From positions 558,001 to 622,000 of the forward strand of contig NZ_LDTZ01000014.1 in the NCBI RefSeq assembly GCF_001186365.1: a stretch of DNA of 64,000 nt, read 5' to 3'. Below, one piece after another: positions 1 to 7,266 of this stretch. This DNA is from Gordonia jacobaea (GTDB lineage: Bacteria > Actinomycetota > Actinomycetes > Mycobacteriales > Mycobacteriaceae). The position numbers and the translations under genes were made by a program. How positions within the stretch are numbered: position 1 is the stretch's first letter; the number at the start of each line of letters is the position of its first letter. The notes under the pieces are model-generated. The model worked only from the letters and a program-made list of their open reading frames with translations, was not told where the DNA came from and did not search any database.

Positions 1-63
1 CATCACAGGAGACGCTGGTTTGGGCTGTCTAACTAGCACCCGCAGCCACCCTGTTGGGGAGTA

Positions 64-255
64 GTGCTGAACGAAACCGTCTGCTTGCTCGACCTTGAGA
101 ACCCCGCTATCGAGGACGCTATGACTTCGGACCTCCACGGGCCGCGTTTGATTGTCGGGTGTGGTCACTCGGATTGTGTATGTGCTCATGCTGCGAGTGA
201 ACACCCGACCACTGACAATCCTCGTTGTACGAGTCGCGGCACAATCGTCGAGTGA
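64..255 (+). CDS. Small hypothetical protein of phage/island type
   Basis: An open frame of 63 codons begins at GTG 64 after a weak GGGGA element; ATG 121 after GAGGA is an equally possible start and would give 44 residues. The protein carries a Cys/His cluster (CGHSDCVCAH) that could bind a metal. It ends in GTGA, so the next gene starts inside its stop codon; this coupling is the best support that both are real. I do not recognise a family. It lies in accessory DNA left of a tRNA attachment scar, where phage- or plasmid-like small genes are expected. Confidence 0.45.
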   Translation: MLNETVCLLDLENPAIEDAMTSDLHGPRLIVGCGHSDCVCAHAASEHPTTDNPRCTSRGTIVE

Positions 256-473
256 CTTACGAAGCAAACGAGTACAGCCGACTCGATGAGTACGCCTACA
301 GCTACATTCAGCACCCCGAGCAGCCCATCGAACCGAAGCTCTATCGCGAGCACCGACCAGACGTGCATGAGGTCAACCAACCGTGTGCGGCATGTGGTGA
401 CCCTTGGCCGTGCGGGGTATTCGATGCTCTGCTCCTGGGACTCTCGCACTCGTGGGGAGTGCGCAGCAAGTAG
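252..473 (+). CDS. Small hypothetical protein with CxxC-type cluster
   Basis: GTG 252 overlaps the stop of the previous small gene by 4 bp, and the frame runs 73 codons. The first half is rich in Tyr, Glu and Pro; the second half has a Cys cluster (CAACGDPWPC) similar in style to the small CxxC...WPC proteins common in actinobacteriophages and integrative elements. No function can be assigned. Its setting, just left of a tRNA 3'-half scar, fits membership of the integrated element. Confidence 0.45.
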   Translation: MTYEANEYSRLDEYAYSYIQHPEQPIEPKLYREHRPDVHEVNQPCAACGDPWPCGVFDALLLGLSHSWGVRSK

Positions 474-814
474 CTCGCGCCACGGTGAGATGGTCTGCCG
501 TTCGAGACGAGGGGTCTACGAGTGAGTGACAAGATGTCATTCACTTGCGCCCCTCCTGGGTTCTGGCGTGGACGTCTCGCACCTCCTGCACCGATCCGCC
601 GACCCCCGTCGCGCGGGAACAGCCGCGTGAGTACATGTGTTCGATCGGCGGGACCCGTCCCGCAGCCGTCCCGCAGTGGTCCCGCAGGACGACCAACACG
701 AGTGCGTGTTGCCAACGCAGCCGCACGTAACCGTTTGGGTCGAGAAGCGCAGGCAGACAACGAGTTCCGAACAGAACAACGCCCTGACCTGGGTCGGGTG
801 GTTTCGGTACGAAT
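474..814 (+). other. Gene-free stretch beside attachment scar
   Basis: No convincing gene on either strand. Open frames here are GC-rich shadows; a minus-strand frame is an artefact of reading through the antisense of the tRNA fragment. The stretch holds three 9-bp direct repeats (657-687) and leads into the tRNA 3' half, so it is best read as the end of an integrated element. Confidence 0.5.
657..687 (+). repeat. Three 9-bp direct repeats, 11-bp period
   Basis: GTCCCGCAG occurs at 657, 668 and 679, each copy 11 bp from the last, so all lie on one face of the helix. They end about 130 bp from the tRNA-derived scar. Phased short direct repeats beside an att core are typical of arm-type integrase or excisionase sites; that role is inference, the repeats are seen directly. 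Confidence 0.5.
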
Positions 815-860
815 CTCGTTCGCATCGAGTAGGTCGGGAGTTCGATTCTCCCTAGCTCCA
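815..860 (+). other. tRNA-Ala(CGC) 3' half: attachment-site scar
   Basis: Bases 815-829 fold as an anticodon arm with four pairs and a 7-base loop holding CGC. They are followed by a 5-base variable loop, a perfect T-arm (GGGAG / TTCGATT / CTCCC, 836-852), an acceptor strand TAGCTCC (853-859) and discriminator A (860). T at position 70 fits the G3:U70 identity pair of tRNA-Ala. No matching 5' acceptor half lies upstream, and the D-arm region does not fold well. Tyrosine integrases of phages and integrative elements leave just such a 3' duplicate at the distal end of an insertion. The intact tRNA and the element should therefore lie to the left. The Ala assignment is inferred. Confidence 0.7.
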
Positions 861-962
861 CTACAGGTCAGAGACCCTCTTCGCTCACCGGCGGAGCGTT
901 GCGCGCGAGAGACTGCGATATACAACCAGTCGTGGAAGCAAGCGTGTGTGGCAGCACATCCC

Positions 963-1743
963 GGGACGACGATCTCGGATGCTCCTGAGCCGACACCGCC
1001 GTACATATGCCACGATCCGGGCACACCGACTACGACGACCTCGATGCCGTCGGTCACCGCGCCGACGATCCCGACAGCGTCGGCCACCACGTCAGGTGCA
1101 GGACCTCAGCCGTTTGTTCACGCGCCGACAGACATTCCGTCACCAACACCGGGGCAGGAGCCCATCGTGCCGGTGCCGTCGGCCGGACAGTCCGGCTCCG
1201 CTCGACCAAGTTCGACACCGCCAGTGATTCGGGTGCCGTCGTCCGGGGGCCGATATTCAATGGCAGGATTCAAGCCGACTCGCCCGGTGTGCCACCCTAT
1301 CGACCGTGCGGCGCGTCGTCAGAAATGCGCGAGATCGCAAAATACGATATCGCGGACTTTACTGACACAGTTGGATACACGACGACCGGTGGAATTGCGC
1401 GGATGTACTGTGGAACCAACAAGTGGGGTTTCGGGCACATAAAGGGCAATCATCTGGACGACTGAGCAATATGGCCGGGATTACCGGGGATAAGTGGATG
1501 GACCTAATGGACTATTCTATAGAGGCCACGCTCAAACATCCTGAAGAGTTCTCGCTGCGGACCAGCTCTGGTCGAGACTCGACCCGGTGTTATGCGCGTA
1601 AGATCTGGAGGTTCAACAAGCGAACCGGACAACTCACTAATTCGTATTTCTGGTCGAATGTCGTCGTGAGCGACTCCAGTTTCAAGATAATCACGGCTTA
1701 CCCATCGACGGGATCGACGTCGGCCTGTGGGGGGTTCTCATGA
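963..1743 (+). pseudogene. Frameshifted polymorphic toxin C-terminal remnant
   Basis: Three successive frames together read like the end of a large secreted toxin. First comes a Pro/Thr/Ser-rich linker (about 963-1240). A -1 shift then leads to a segment containing MREIAKYDIADF and KWGFGHIKGNH (to stop 1463). A second -1 shift leads to WMDLMDYSIEATLKHPEEF, RCYARKIWRFN and a final KIITAYP motif (to 1743). The order HI-x-x-x-H, then I-x-x-TL-x-x-P, then ITAYP resembles BECR-fold nucleases (Barnase-EndoU-ColicinE5/D-RelE group); that is family-level inference. One extra base at about 1464 would restore the reading through the toxin domain. It overlaps the next gene by ATGA. Confidence 0.55.
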
Positions 1744-2336
1744 AGGGTCTCCCTCAGCGGCGCTGGCAAGCTAGCGTTCGGTGGTGTACCGTCTCGGCGA
1801 TCGCGATCATTGGCGTTTCGGGCTGTCAAGATCAAAGTATAAGACCTACAAGCTCGAGTTCGGGGGCATCGGCGCCAGTGTCTGCAACTGAAGGTCGACT
1901 AGTTGCGCTTCGCGGCGATCATGCCGCGTTGGTCGAAATTCTTCCGAACCAGCTTCGGGCGTATGCCATCGAAATTGACAACGACGAAGTCGCGCCGGAT
2001 CGATTTCTTGCCGCTAACCTGGTGCTATCAGAAGATTACGCGCGGACGGCCACATTTGTTATGACTGTTCCGCAACATCCTTCCGAGGTCGGTGACATGG
2101 ATGAGGAGCGACGATTGTACGAAGGGTCTTCGTACTCTTTCGCGCCGATTCCGACCGCAAAGGCGGCAACATTCGGGCAACACTCATACGTCCGAACGAT
2201 GGCAGACGATTCAGGTCGCAGAGGGTGGTCATTGTTCTCTGATGTAGTCAATGTGAGTCTCATATTCTCAGGAGTCGAGATTAGCGACACCGAGCTGTGG
2301 GCAATGGCTGAACGTGCGCGTGCCTATCTGAGCTAG
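1740..2336 (+). CDS. Small lipoprotein, candidate immunity partner
   Basis: 198 residues. A basic N-terminus, a hydrophobic stretch and a lipobox VSGC with Cys29 mark a lipoprotein, followed by a Ser-rich linker (about 32-48) and a single globular domain of about 150 residues. The ATG lies inside the stop of the toxin remnant (ATGA), so the two were translationally coupled. In polymorphic toxin loci the next gene is normally the immunity gene, so immunity is a fair guess, though an exported lipoprotein would be unusual protection against a cytoplasmic nuclease. Base composition is more A/T-rich than in neighbouring genes. No family recognised. Confidence 0.65.
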   Translation: MKGLPQRRWQASVRWCTVSAIAIIGVSGCQDQSIRPTSSSSGASAPVSATEGRLVALRGDHAALVEILPNQLRAYAIEIDNDEVAPDRFLAANLVLSEDYARTATFVMTVPQHPSEVGDMDEERRLYEGSSYSFAPIPTAKAATFGQHSYVRTMADDSGRRGWSLFSDVVNVSLIFSGVEISDTELWAMAERARAYLS

Positions 2337-2397
2337 CCTGAGCGATTAGGTCGGAGTGGAATTCCCTCGGCTGGATGCCGGTTGAAAACTCCGATTG

Positions 2398-2650
2398 CCC
2401 GGAGGCGCGTACTTGCTTGTTGGGTCGTTCGCCGTCGGGTCGTAAGTCGTCTTCGATGTCGACAACCAGCCCGACCCCGTGGATTGGCGCGTATGCGTGC
2501 CAGATGTGGACGGCTGGTGAGGTGGAAGCGGCCACTCGTCCAGAGGAACCCTATCGGTGTCACGTGTGGATATCCGTCGGTGTCGACTGTGGTGAGTCTG
2601 GCCAGGGTGTCGCGGTCGCGGTTCAACAGTTCTGCGATTCCGTTGTCCAT
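2398..2650 (-). pseudogene. PPOX-family (FMN/F420-type) gene remnant
   Basis: Reading down from ATG 2650, the first 58 codons match the start of pyridoxamine 5'-phosphate-oxidase-like proteins (LARLTTVDTDGYPHVTPIGF). At about 2475 the frame must shift by one base to continue as GLVVDIEDDLRPDGERP and NKQVRASG, after which similarity ends near 2398. A full family member has about 130-150 residues, so roughly the last third is missing. The remnant abuts the stump of a sigma factor gene on the other strand, which suggests a deletion joined two formerly separate genes. Confidence 0.65.
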
Positions 2651-2651
2651 C

Positions 2652-2954
2652 TGGCTCGAGCGCCTTCAGCCGACCGCTCCGGTACGTCTTGCCCGCGTGG
2701 TCGCGGTTGCCGAGGCCTTCGGCCCTCAGCGGGGACTCGCGCTCCTCGATCAGGTCGACCGCGAGCACCACCTCACCGACGACCCTCTCGTCACCCAGCG
2801 CGCCCACGCTGTTCGGGCCCACCTCTTTGAGCGCCTCGGCGACCACGGCCGAGCCGCAGACCACTACCGCATCTCTGCCGGACTGACCGACAACGCCGCC
2901 GAGCGCCGCTACCTTCTCGAACGGATCGGGCGACAGGGTGAAGCCATGACGTGA
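2652..2954 (+). pseudogene. 3' stump of ECF sigma factor (DUF6596 type)
   Basis: About 98 codons ending at TGA 2952-2954 read as the C-terminal TPR-like part of SigI/SigJ-type ECF sigma factors with the DUF6596 tail. The pattern VRLARVVAVAEAFGP, then GLALLDQV, then ADHYRISAGLTDNAAERRYL corresponds to the family's usual helices. Sigma-2 and sigma-4 DNA-binding regions are absent, and upstream sequence in this frame is arginine-rich noise. The stump begins where the PPOX remnant starts on the opposite strand. Confidence 0.65.
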
Positions 2955-2986
2955 GTCTCGGGAAGTGTGGGGACACCTTGCCCTCA

Positions 2987-3035
2987 GATAGTAGTTGTAC
3001 GATAGTTCTAGTTGAATTATCGTACAACTACTATC
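2987..3035 (+). promoter_or_regulatory. Operator: 18-bp perfect inverted repeat
   Basis: GATAGTAGTTGTACGATA (2987-3004) and its exact reverse complement (3018-3035) flank a 13-bp spacer, ending 19 bp before the exporter ATG. The 8-mer ACGATAGT in this operator is found in inverse form (ACTATCGT) in the shorter repeat before the TetR gene at 4581-4601. The simplest reading is one TetR dimer, or two, controlling both genes. Confidence 0.75.
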
Positions 3036-3054
3036 AGTCGAGTGAGGGGTGTTG

Positions 3055-4581
3055 ATGAGTGGACAGGCGGCGGCACCCTCGGGGGCGCGGGCATGGGCCG
3101 GGATGGCGATGCTGGCGCTTCCAACTTTTCTGCTCGGGCTCGACGTGACGATGCTGTATCTGGTGATGCCGGCGATGGCCGAAGATCTGGCTCCATCGGC
3201 TACGCAGACGCTCTGGATCATGGACGCTTACGGCTTCCTGCTCGCGGGTTTCTTGGTCACGATGGGCACTCTCGGCGACCGCGTGGGACGACGCCGCTTG
3301 CTGATGGTCGGGATCGCCGCGTTCGCGGTGGTTTCACTACTTGCGGCGTTCGCGCAGAGTGCGGAGCTCCTGATCGCGGCCAGGGCGCTGCTCGGGATTG
3401 CGGGAGCCACGCTGATGCCGTCGACCCTCTCGTTGGTCTCGAACATGTTCCCCGACCCGCGACAGCGGGCTGTGGCGATCGGTGTCTGGGCGACGTTGTT
3501 CGCTGGAGGTATGGCGGCCGGACCGATCGTCGGTGGAGTGCTGGTCGATTCACTCTGGTGGGGAGCGGCGTTCCTCGTGGCGGTGCCGATCGCCATCGTT
3601 GTGCTGCTGCTGGGACGAGCGGTGCTGCCCGAGTATCGCGACCCCGGTGGTGGCCGGATAGACCTGATCAGCGTGGCGCTGTCGCTGACGGCAATCTTGC
3701 CGATCATCTACGCCATCAAGCACATCGCAGGCCACGGCCCAAACGTCAGTGCCGTTGTCGCGGCCATGGTCGGCGTAGTCGCCGGCGCAGTCTTCTGGCG
3801 TCGACAACGCTGCCTCGACGACCCTCTTGTGGACGTAACCCTTTTCCGCAATAAGGCGTTCAGTGTGGCGTTGGCGGTCCTACTCATCGGGCTCGTTGGG
3901 GTGGGAGGAAGCATGTACCTGGTCACCCAGTATCTGCAACTGGTCGAGGGGCTGGACCCGTTCGTCGCGGGCCTATGGATGGGGCCGCCCGCGCTGGCGA
4001 TGTTCGGTGCGGCCATCGGCGCGCCCCTGCTGGCCAGGCGTATCCGGCCCGGCTACGTCATGGGCGGCTCCTTGGCCATCTCCTTGATCGGATACGTGCT
4101 CTTGGCTACGGCAGGCCTGAACGACGAACTCACCGTCGCTGCCGGATTCGCCTTCGTCTACCTCGGCCTCGGTGCGATCGCCGCGCTGGGAACCGACATC
4201 GTGGTCGGTGCGGCACCGGCGTCGAAATCCGGATCGGCCGCCTCTCTGTCCGAGACCGTTCAAGAGCTTGGGATCGCGATCGGCGTGGCCACGCTGGGCA
4301 GCCTCACCGCCGCGATCTACCGCTCTCAACTGTCGATTCCAGAAAGTCTCTCCGAGGAGGAGGGGGCAGCGCTGGTCGACGGTCTCACCACGGCCACGGC
4401 GATCGACGACGAGCTCCCCGCGGGCACACTCGTCGAAGCGCAACAGGCCTTCACCATGGGCCTGAACGTGGCCTCTGCGGTTGCAGGGATCGCGATCGCG
4501 GTCGTCACAGCGTTCTGCTTGCGAATGCTTGGGCACGTGCCCCGACTCGATCAAGTGCATCAGCAGGACCCGGCCAGTTGA
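3055..4581 (+). CDS. MFS drug:H+ antiporter, DHA2 (14-TMS) type
   Basis: 508 residues from ATG 3055, chosen because GAGTGAGGGG lies just upstream; GTG 3049 and TTG 3052 are in frame but less well placed. The chain has some 14 hydrophobic segments. It carries the family signatures LDVTMLYLVMPAM in TM1, GDRVGRRR in the loop after TM2 and a TM5-type motif near residues 140-165 (VWATLFAGGMAAGPIVGG). DHA2 proteins of the EmrB/QacA/SmvA group export lipophilic cations, dyes and antiseptics by proton antiport; the actual substrate is unknown. A 36-bp two-arm operator precedes it, and the TetR gene follows after 25 bp, so it is a classic inducible efflux unit. Confidence 0.9.
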   Translation: MSGQAAAPSGARAWAGMAMLALPTFLLGLDVTMLYLVMPAMAEDLAPSATQTLWIMDAYGFLLAGFLVTMGTLGDRVGRRRLLMVGIAAFAVVSLLAAFAQSAELLIAARALLGIAGATLMPSTLSLVSNMFPDPRQRAVAIGVWATLFAGGMAAGPIVGGVLVDSLWWGAAFLVAVPIAIVVLLLGRAVLPEYRDPGGGRIDLISVALSLTAILPIIYAIKHIAGHGPNVSAVVAAMVGVVAGAVFWRRQRCLDDPLVDVTLFRNKAFSVALAVLLIGLVGVGGSMYLVTQYLQLVEGLDPFVAGLWMGPPALAMFGAAIGAPLLARRIRPGYVMGGSLAISLIGYVLLATAGLNDELTVAAGFAFVYLGLGAIAALGTDIVVGAAPASKSGSAASLSETVQELGIAIGVATLGSLTAAIYRSQLSIPESLSEEEGAALVDGLTTATAIDDELPAGTLVEAQQAFTMGLNVASAVAGIAIAVVTAFCLRMLGHVPRLDQVHQQDPAS

Positions 4582-4601
4582 ACGATGGTTCGACTATCGT
4601 T
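4581..4601 (+). promoter_or_regulatory. Operator between exporter and TetR gene
   Basis: AACGAT (4581-4586) and ATCGTT (4596-4601) form an inverted repeat in the 25-bp gap. ACTATCGT here matches, inverted, the core of the large operator at 2987-3035. It ends 5 bp before the TetR GTG, which fits autoregulation of a leaderless or short-leader transcript. Confidence 0.55.
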
Positions 4602-4606
4602 GGGGC

Positions 4607-5185
4607 GTGATAGATGGTGACGTGACGGGCGGTGACGGGCACGTCGATGGGCGCCGGGCTCGGGGCGCGAGGCGCCGGGCCGAGATCATCGATGCCACGC
4701 TCGCAGTCGTGACTCGTGACGGTGCGGCAGGCGTCACGCACCGCACCGTCGCCAAACAGGCAGGAATCACCACGTCCCTGAGTACGTACTACTTCGCTAC
4801 TCTCGACGACCTGCTCGTCGCCGCCCTCACCAGCGTCGCCGACGCGTACACCGCGAAGATCAGAGCGATAATCGACTCACCCGGCGACAAGCTCACGGGC
4901 CTGGCTGAACTCATCGCCGAAACCGCAGGCTCCGGACGCGAACGCGCCCTGGCCGAACGCGAACTCTCCACTCTCGCTGCTCGACGGCCCGCTCTGCGAC
5001 CGGTTGCTCGACGCTGGCGCGAGAACATCGCCGAGCTCGCATCCGCCCTCACCGATGACCCCACCGCCATCGCGGCCGTGGTTGCTGCCTCCGACGGGCT
5101 ATGCACCGCCATCCTCCTCGACAACAGCCCTGCTGAACCCGGATACATCCAAGACGTTCTCCAAGGCGCGATTCACCGCGAGTGA
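4607..5185 (+). CDS. TetR-family repressor of the exporter
   Basis: 192 residues from GTG 4607; GTG 4622 is a possible alternative. The N-terminal helix-turn-helix (about residues 18-65) reads RRRAEIIDATLAVVTRDG, then THRTVAKQAGITTSLSTYYF, the usual TetR recognition-helix pattern ending in an aromatic pair. The C-terminal ligand-binding half is alanine-rich and helical. The gene follows the MFS exporter on the same strand with an operator between them that shares its core with the operator before the exporter, so it most likely represses both until an exported compound binds. It converges with a second TetR gene. Confidence 0.85.
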   Translation: MIDGDVTGGDGHVDGRRARGARRRAEIIDATLAVVTRDGAAGVTHRTVAKQAGITTSLSTYYFATLDDLLVAALTSVADAYTAKIRAIIDSPGDKLTGLAELIAETAGSGRERALAERELSTLAARRPALRPVARRWRENIAELASALTDDPTAIAAVVAASDGLCTAILLDNSPAEPGYIQDVLQGAIHRE

Positions 5186-5228
5186 GCCATTGTGCGGGAT
5201 GTTTCTCGAAGGCGTGATGTCCGGCAGG

Positions 5229-5810
5229 TCACGCAGTGTCCTGTGCTGCGGTGCTCACCGCCCGTAGCGCCGTCATCGCGGTGTCGGCGATGTTCAGGAG
5301 GTCTTGCGTCGAGCCGCCGTCGCGCGCGCATCCCGACATTCCGCGAAGAACGGCGACGAGGAACTCCGCGAACTGATTGCTGTTGACCGTGTCCGCGAGG
5401 TCTCCGTCGCGCATGCCCTGGTCGAGTCGGGCCTGCAGACGCGCCCGCAAGGTCTCCCGCTGAGCACCGAGGCGCGGTTCGGTGAGCATCAGGCAGCCGG
5501 GCGGTGTCGTGGGGCCGGTGTGGGCGTGCGCGGTGTCGTCGAGTACTCGGGCGATCGCCTGCTCGACGGTCGGGAGCGCGGTTGCGTCGTCGACTGCTGC
5601 GATAGCGCGGTCGAAGTAGAGCGCCGACGCCTCGTCGAACAGGTGCTGTTTGTCGCCGAAGGCCGCGTAGAGGCTCGGTGCCGTGATGCCCATGGCGGCG
5701 GTGAGCCGCGCGATCGAGGAGCCGTCGTACCCGGAACGCCAGAACTCCTCGACGGCCGCCAGCAGGGCGGCGTCGCGATCGAAACTCCGAGGTCGGCCAG
5801 CCACGGGCAA
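5229..5810 (-). CDS. TetR-family regulator of the divergent SDR
   Basis: Up to 193 residues from TTG 5810; GTG 5804 would trim two residues. The N-terminal HTH (GRPRSFDRDAALLAAVEEFW, then SSIARLTAAMGITAPSLYAA) and the FGDKQHLFDEA continuation are typical of the TetR group whose C-domain resembles TetR_C_16/AefR-like regulators. It is transcribed away from the short-chain dehydrogenase gene, and the 80-bp gap holds a 9-bp inverted repeat (5825-5847), a common arrangement for a repressor that controls itself and its neighbour. The ligand is unknown. Confidence 0.87.
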   Translation of the reverse strand: MPVAGRPRSFDRDAALLAAVEEFWRSGYDGSSIARLTAAMGITAPSLYAAFGDKQHLFDEASALYFDRAIAAVDDATALPTVEQAIARVLDDTAHAHTGPTTPPGCLMLTEPRLGAQRETLRARLQARLDQGMRDGDLADTVNSNQFAEFLVAVLRGMSGCARDGGSTQDLLNIADTAMTALRAVSTAAQDTA

Positions 5811-5824
5811 ACAATAACATAGTG

Positions 5825-5847
5825 ACCGTTACAGAATGTGTTACGGT
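5825..5847 (+). promoter_or_regulatory. Probable TetR operator between TetR and SDR
   Basis: ACCGTTACA (5825-5833) and TGTTACGGT (5839-5847) are inverted with one mismatch and a 5-bp spacer. The site is 15 bp from the TetR start and 43 bp from the SDR start, so one dimer could control both promoters. Confidence 0.6.
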
Positions 5848-5890
5848 GGCTGAGTTAATAAGCTAGCGATCGATACAGAATGGAATCATC

Positions 5891-6607
5891 ATGAACATCG
5901 AGGGTGCGGTTGTGCTCGTCACCGGCGCAAACAGGGGAATCGGAGCGGCGTTCGTCGAACAACTCAAGCGCCGCGGGGCGTCGAAAATCTACGCGGCGGC
6001 TCGCGACGCCGGCACCATCCACGCGGACGGCGTCGAGGCGATCTCGCTCGATGTCACCAATCCCGACGACATCGCCGCTGCTGCCGCGACGGCGACCGAC
6101 GTCGATCTGCTGATCAACAATGCGGGCATCTCCACGGGAACCCCGCTGGTGTCCGGGGATGAGGCGGCGATCCGTCGCGAGATGGACACCAACTTCTACG
6201 GGCCGCTGCTTCTGACCCGTGCTTTCGCGCCGATCCTCGAATCGAATGGTGGGGGAGCAATCCTCAACGTCGTGTCTGCGTTGTCGTGGTTCACCGCACC
6301 GGGCGCCGGCGCGTATGCCGCGTCGAAAGCAGCGGCGTGGATGCTCACCGACAGCACCCGGCTGGAGTTGACCGCGCAGGGCACGCAGGTCACGGCCGTC
6401 CACATGGGTTTGGTCGACACCGACATGTCGCAGGGCATGGACGCGCCCAAGCTCTCACCCGCCGAGCTGGCAAACGCTGGCCTCGACGCCATCGAGTCGG
6501 GGGAGCAGGAAGTGCTGGCCGACGACTGGGCAAAGCTTGTGAAGTCCGGCCTCACGCTCGAGCCCAAGCAACGCTACGAGCAACTCTTCGGCGCAACGGG
6601 TGCGTAG
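5891..6607 (+). CDS. Short-chain dehydrogenase/reductase (SDR)
   Basis: 238 residues, normal for a classical SDR. The NAD(P)-binding TGANRGIG motif is at 11-18, NNAG at 76-79, an active-site Ser at 129 or 132, and YxxxK at Tyr142-Lys146, so the enzyme should be active. It would oxidise or reduce an alcohol/carbonyl substrate that cannot be named. It is the target gene of the divergent TetR regulator by position. A small membrane protein gene starts 60 bp downstream and may be co-transcribed. Confidence 0.88.
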   Translation: MNIEGAVVLVTGANRGIGAAFVEQLKRRGASKIYAAARDAGTIHADGVEAISLDVTNPDDIAAAAATATDVDLLINNAGISTGTPLVSGDEAAIRREMDTNFYGPLLLTRAFAPILESNGGGAILNVVSALSWFTAPGAGAYAASKAAAWMLTDSTRLELTAQGTQVTAVHMGLVDTDMSQGMDAPKLSPAELANAGLDAIESGEQEVLADDWAKLVKSGLTLEPKQRYEQLFGATGA

Positions 6608-6667
6608 TTGGCAGATGAGGCTCCCGAGCGGGTAAGACGGAATCGTCCGCTCCGAGAGGTGATCGTC

Positions 6668-7222
6668 ATGAGCCATGACATCCTGTCCGACCCCGAGATC
6701 GCAGCACTGACTGCGCAGCAGCGTCGGGATCTGATTGCCCGACTGTCCCGCCCGCTCGACGGCATCGCGCCGAGTCCGGTTGTGCGCAGCAGGATTCGGC
6801 GTGTGCGCATCGGCGTGATGGCGATCGGCGCGACTGCGCTCATCCCGTGGATCGTCTTTCTCGGGCTGACCCTGCCGGTCGACTACGTCGCCCACAACTG
6901 GTCGGTCACCTGGATTGGCTTCGACGTTCTGCTCGTCACCATGATGACCGCGACCGCGGTGCTGGCGTTCCTGCGTCGCCAACTGCTGGTCCTCGCGGGA
7001 TTCACCACCGGAATCCTGCTCATCTGCGACGCCTGGTTCGATATCATGACCGCGGCCCCCGACGACCGGTGGGTCTCGCTACTGACCGCGTTCCTCGCCG
7101 AACTACCCCTCGCCGCGCTCTTGATTCTGGGCACCACGCGGATCATCCGCCTCAACGCCGTACGCCAGTGGCAGATGGAACCCCATGCGCCGCTGTGGGA
7201 TCTAAGGATGGCCCTCGGCTGA
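6668..7222 (+). CDS. Small four-helix membrane protein
   Basis: 184 residues from ATG 6668, preceded by CGAGAGGTG; a TTG at 6608 in frame would add 20 residues but lacks a ribosome site. Residues about 1-45 are soluble and helical (LSDPEIAALTAQQRRDLIARL), then about four hydrophobic segments follow (roughly 48-68, 78-98, 102-122, 135-158), ending in a short basic/Trp-containing tail. I do not recognise a family. It follows the SDR gene on the same strand and could be a membrane partner or an independent gene. Confidence 0.65.
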   Translation: MSHDILSDPEIAALTAQQRRDLIARLSRPLDGIAPSPVVRSRIRRVRIGVMAIGATALIPWIVFLGLTLPVDYVAHNWSVTWIGFDVLLVTMMTATAVLAFLRRQLLVLAGFTTGILLICDAWFDIMTAAPDDRWVSLLTAFLAELPLAALLILGTTRIIRLNAVRQWQMEPHAPLWDLRMALG

Positions 7223-7266
7223 GCGGTGGGCGCTATCTTGTGTCGTTCAATGCCGAACGCGTGCGT

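Noticed and set aside
341..1090. Long minus-strand open frame over the tRNA scar
   Set aside because: It reads the antisense of the tRNA 3' half (LGRIELPTYSMRTRF-like product), a well-known annotation artefact, and is arginine-rich elsewhere.
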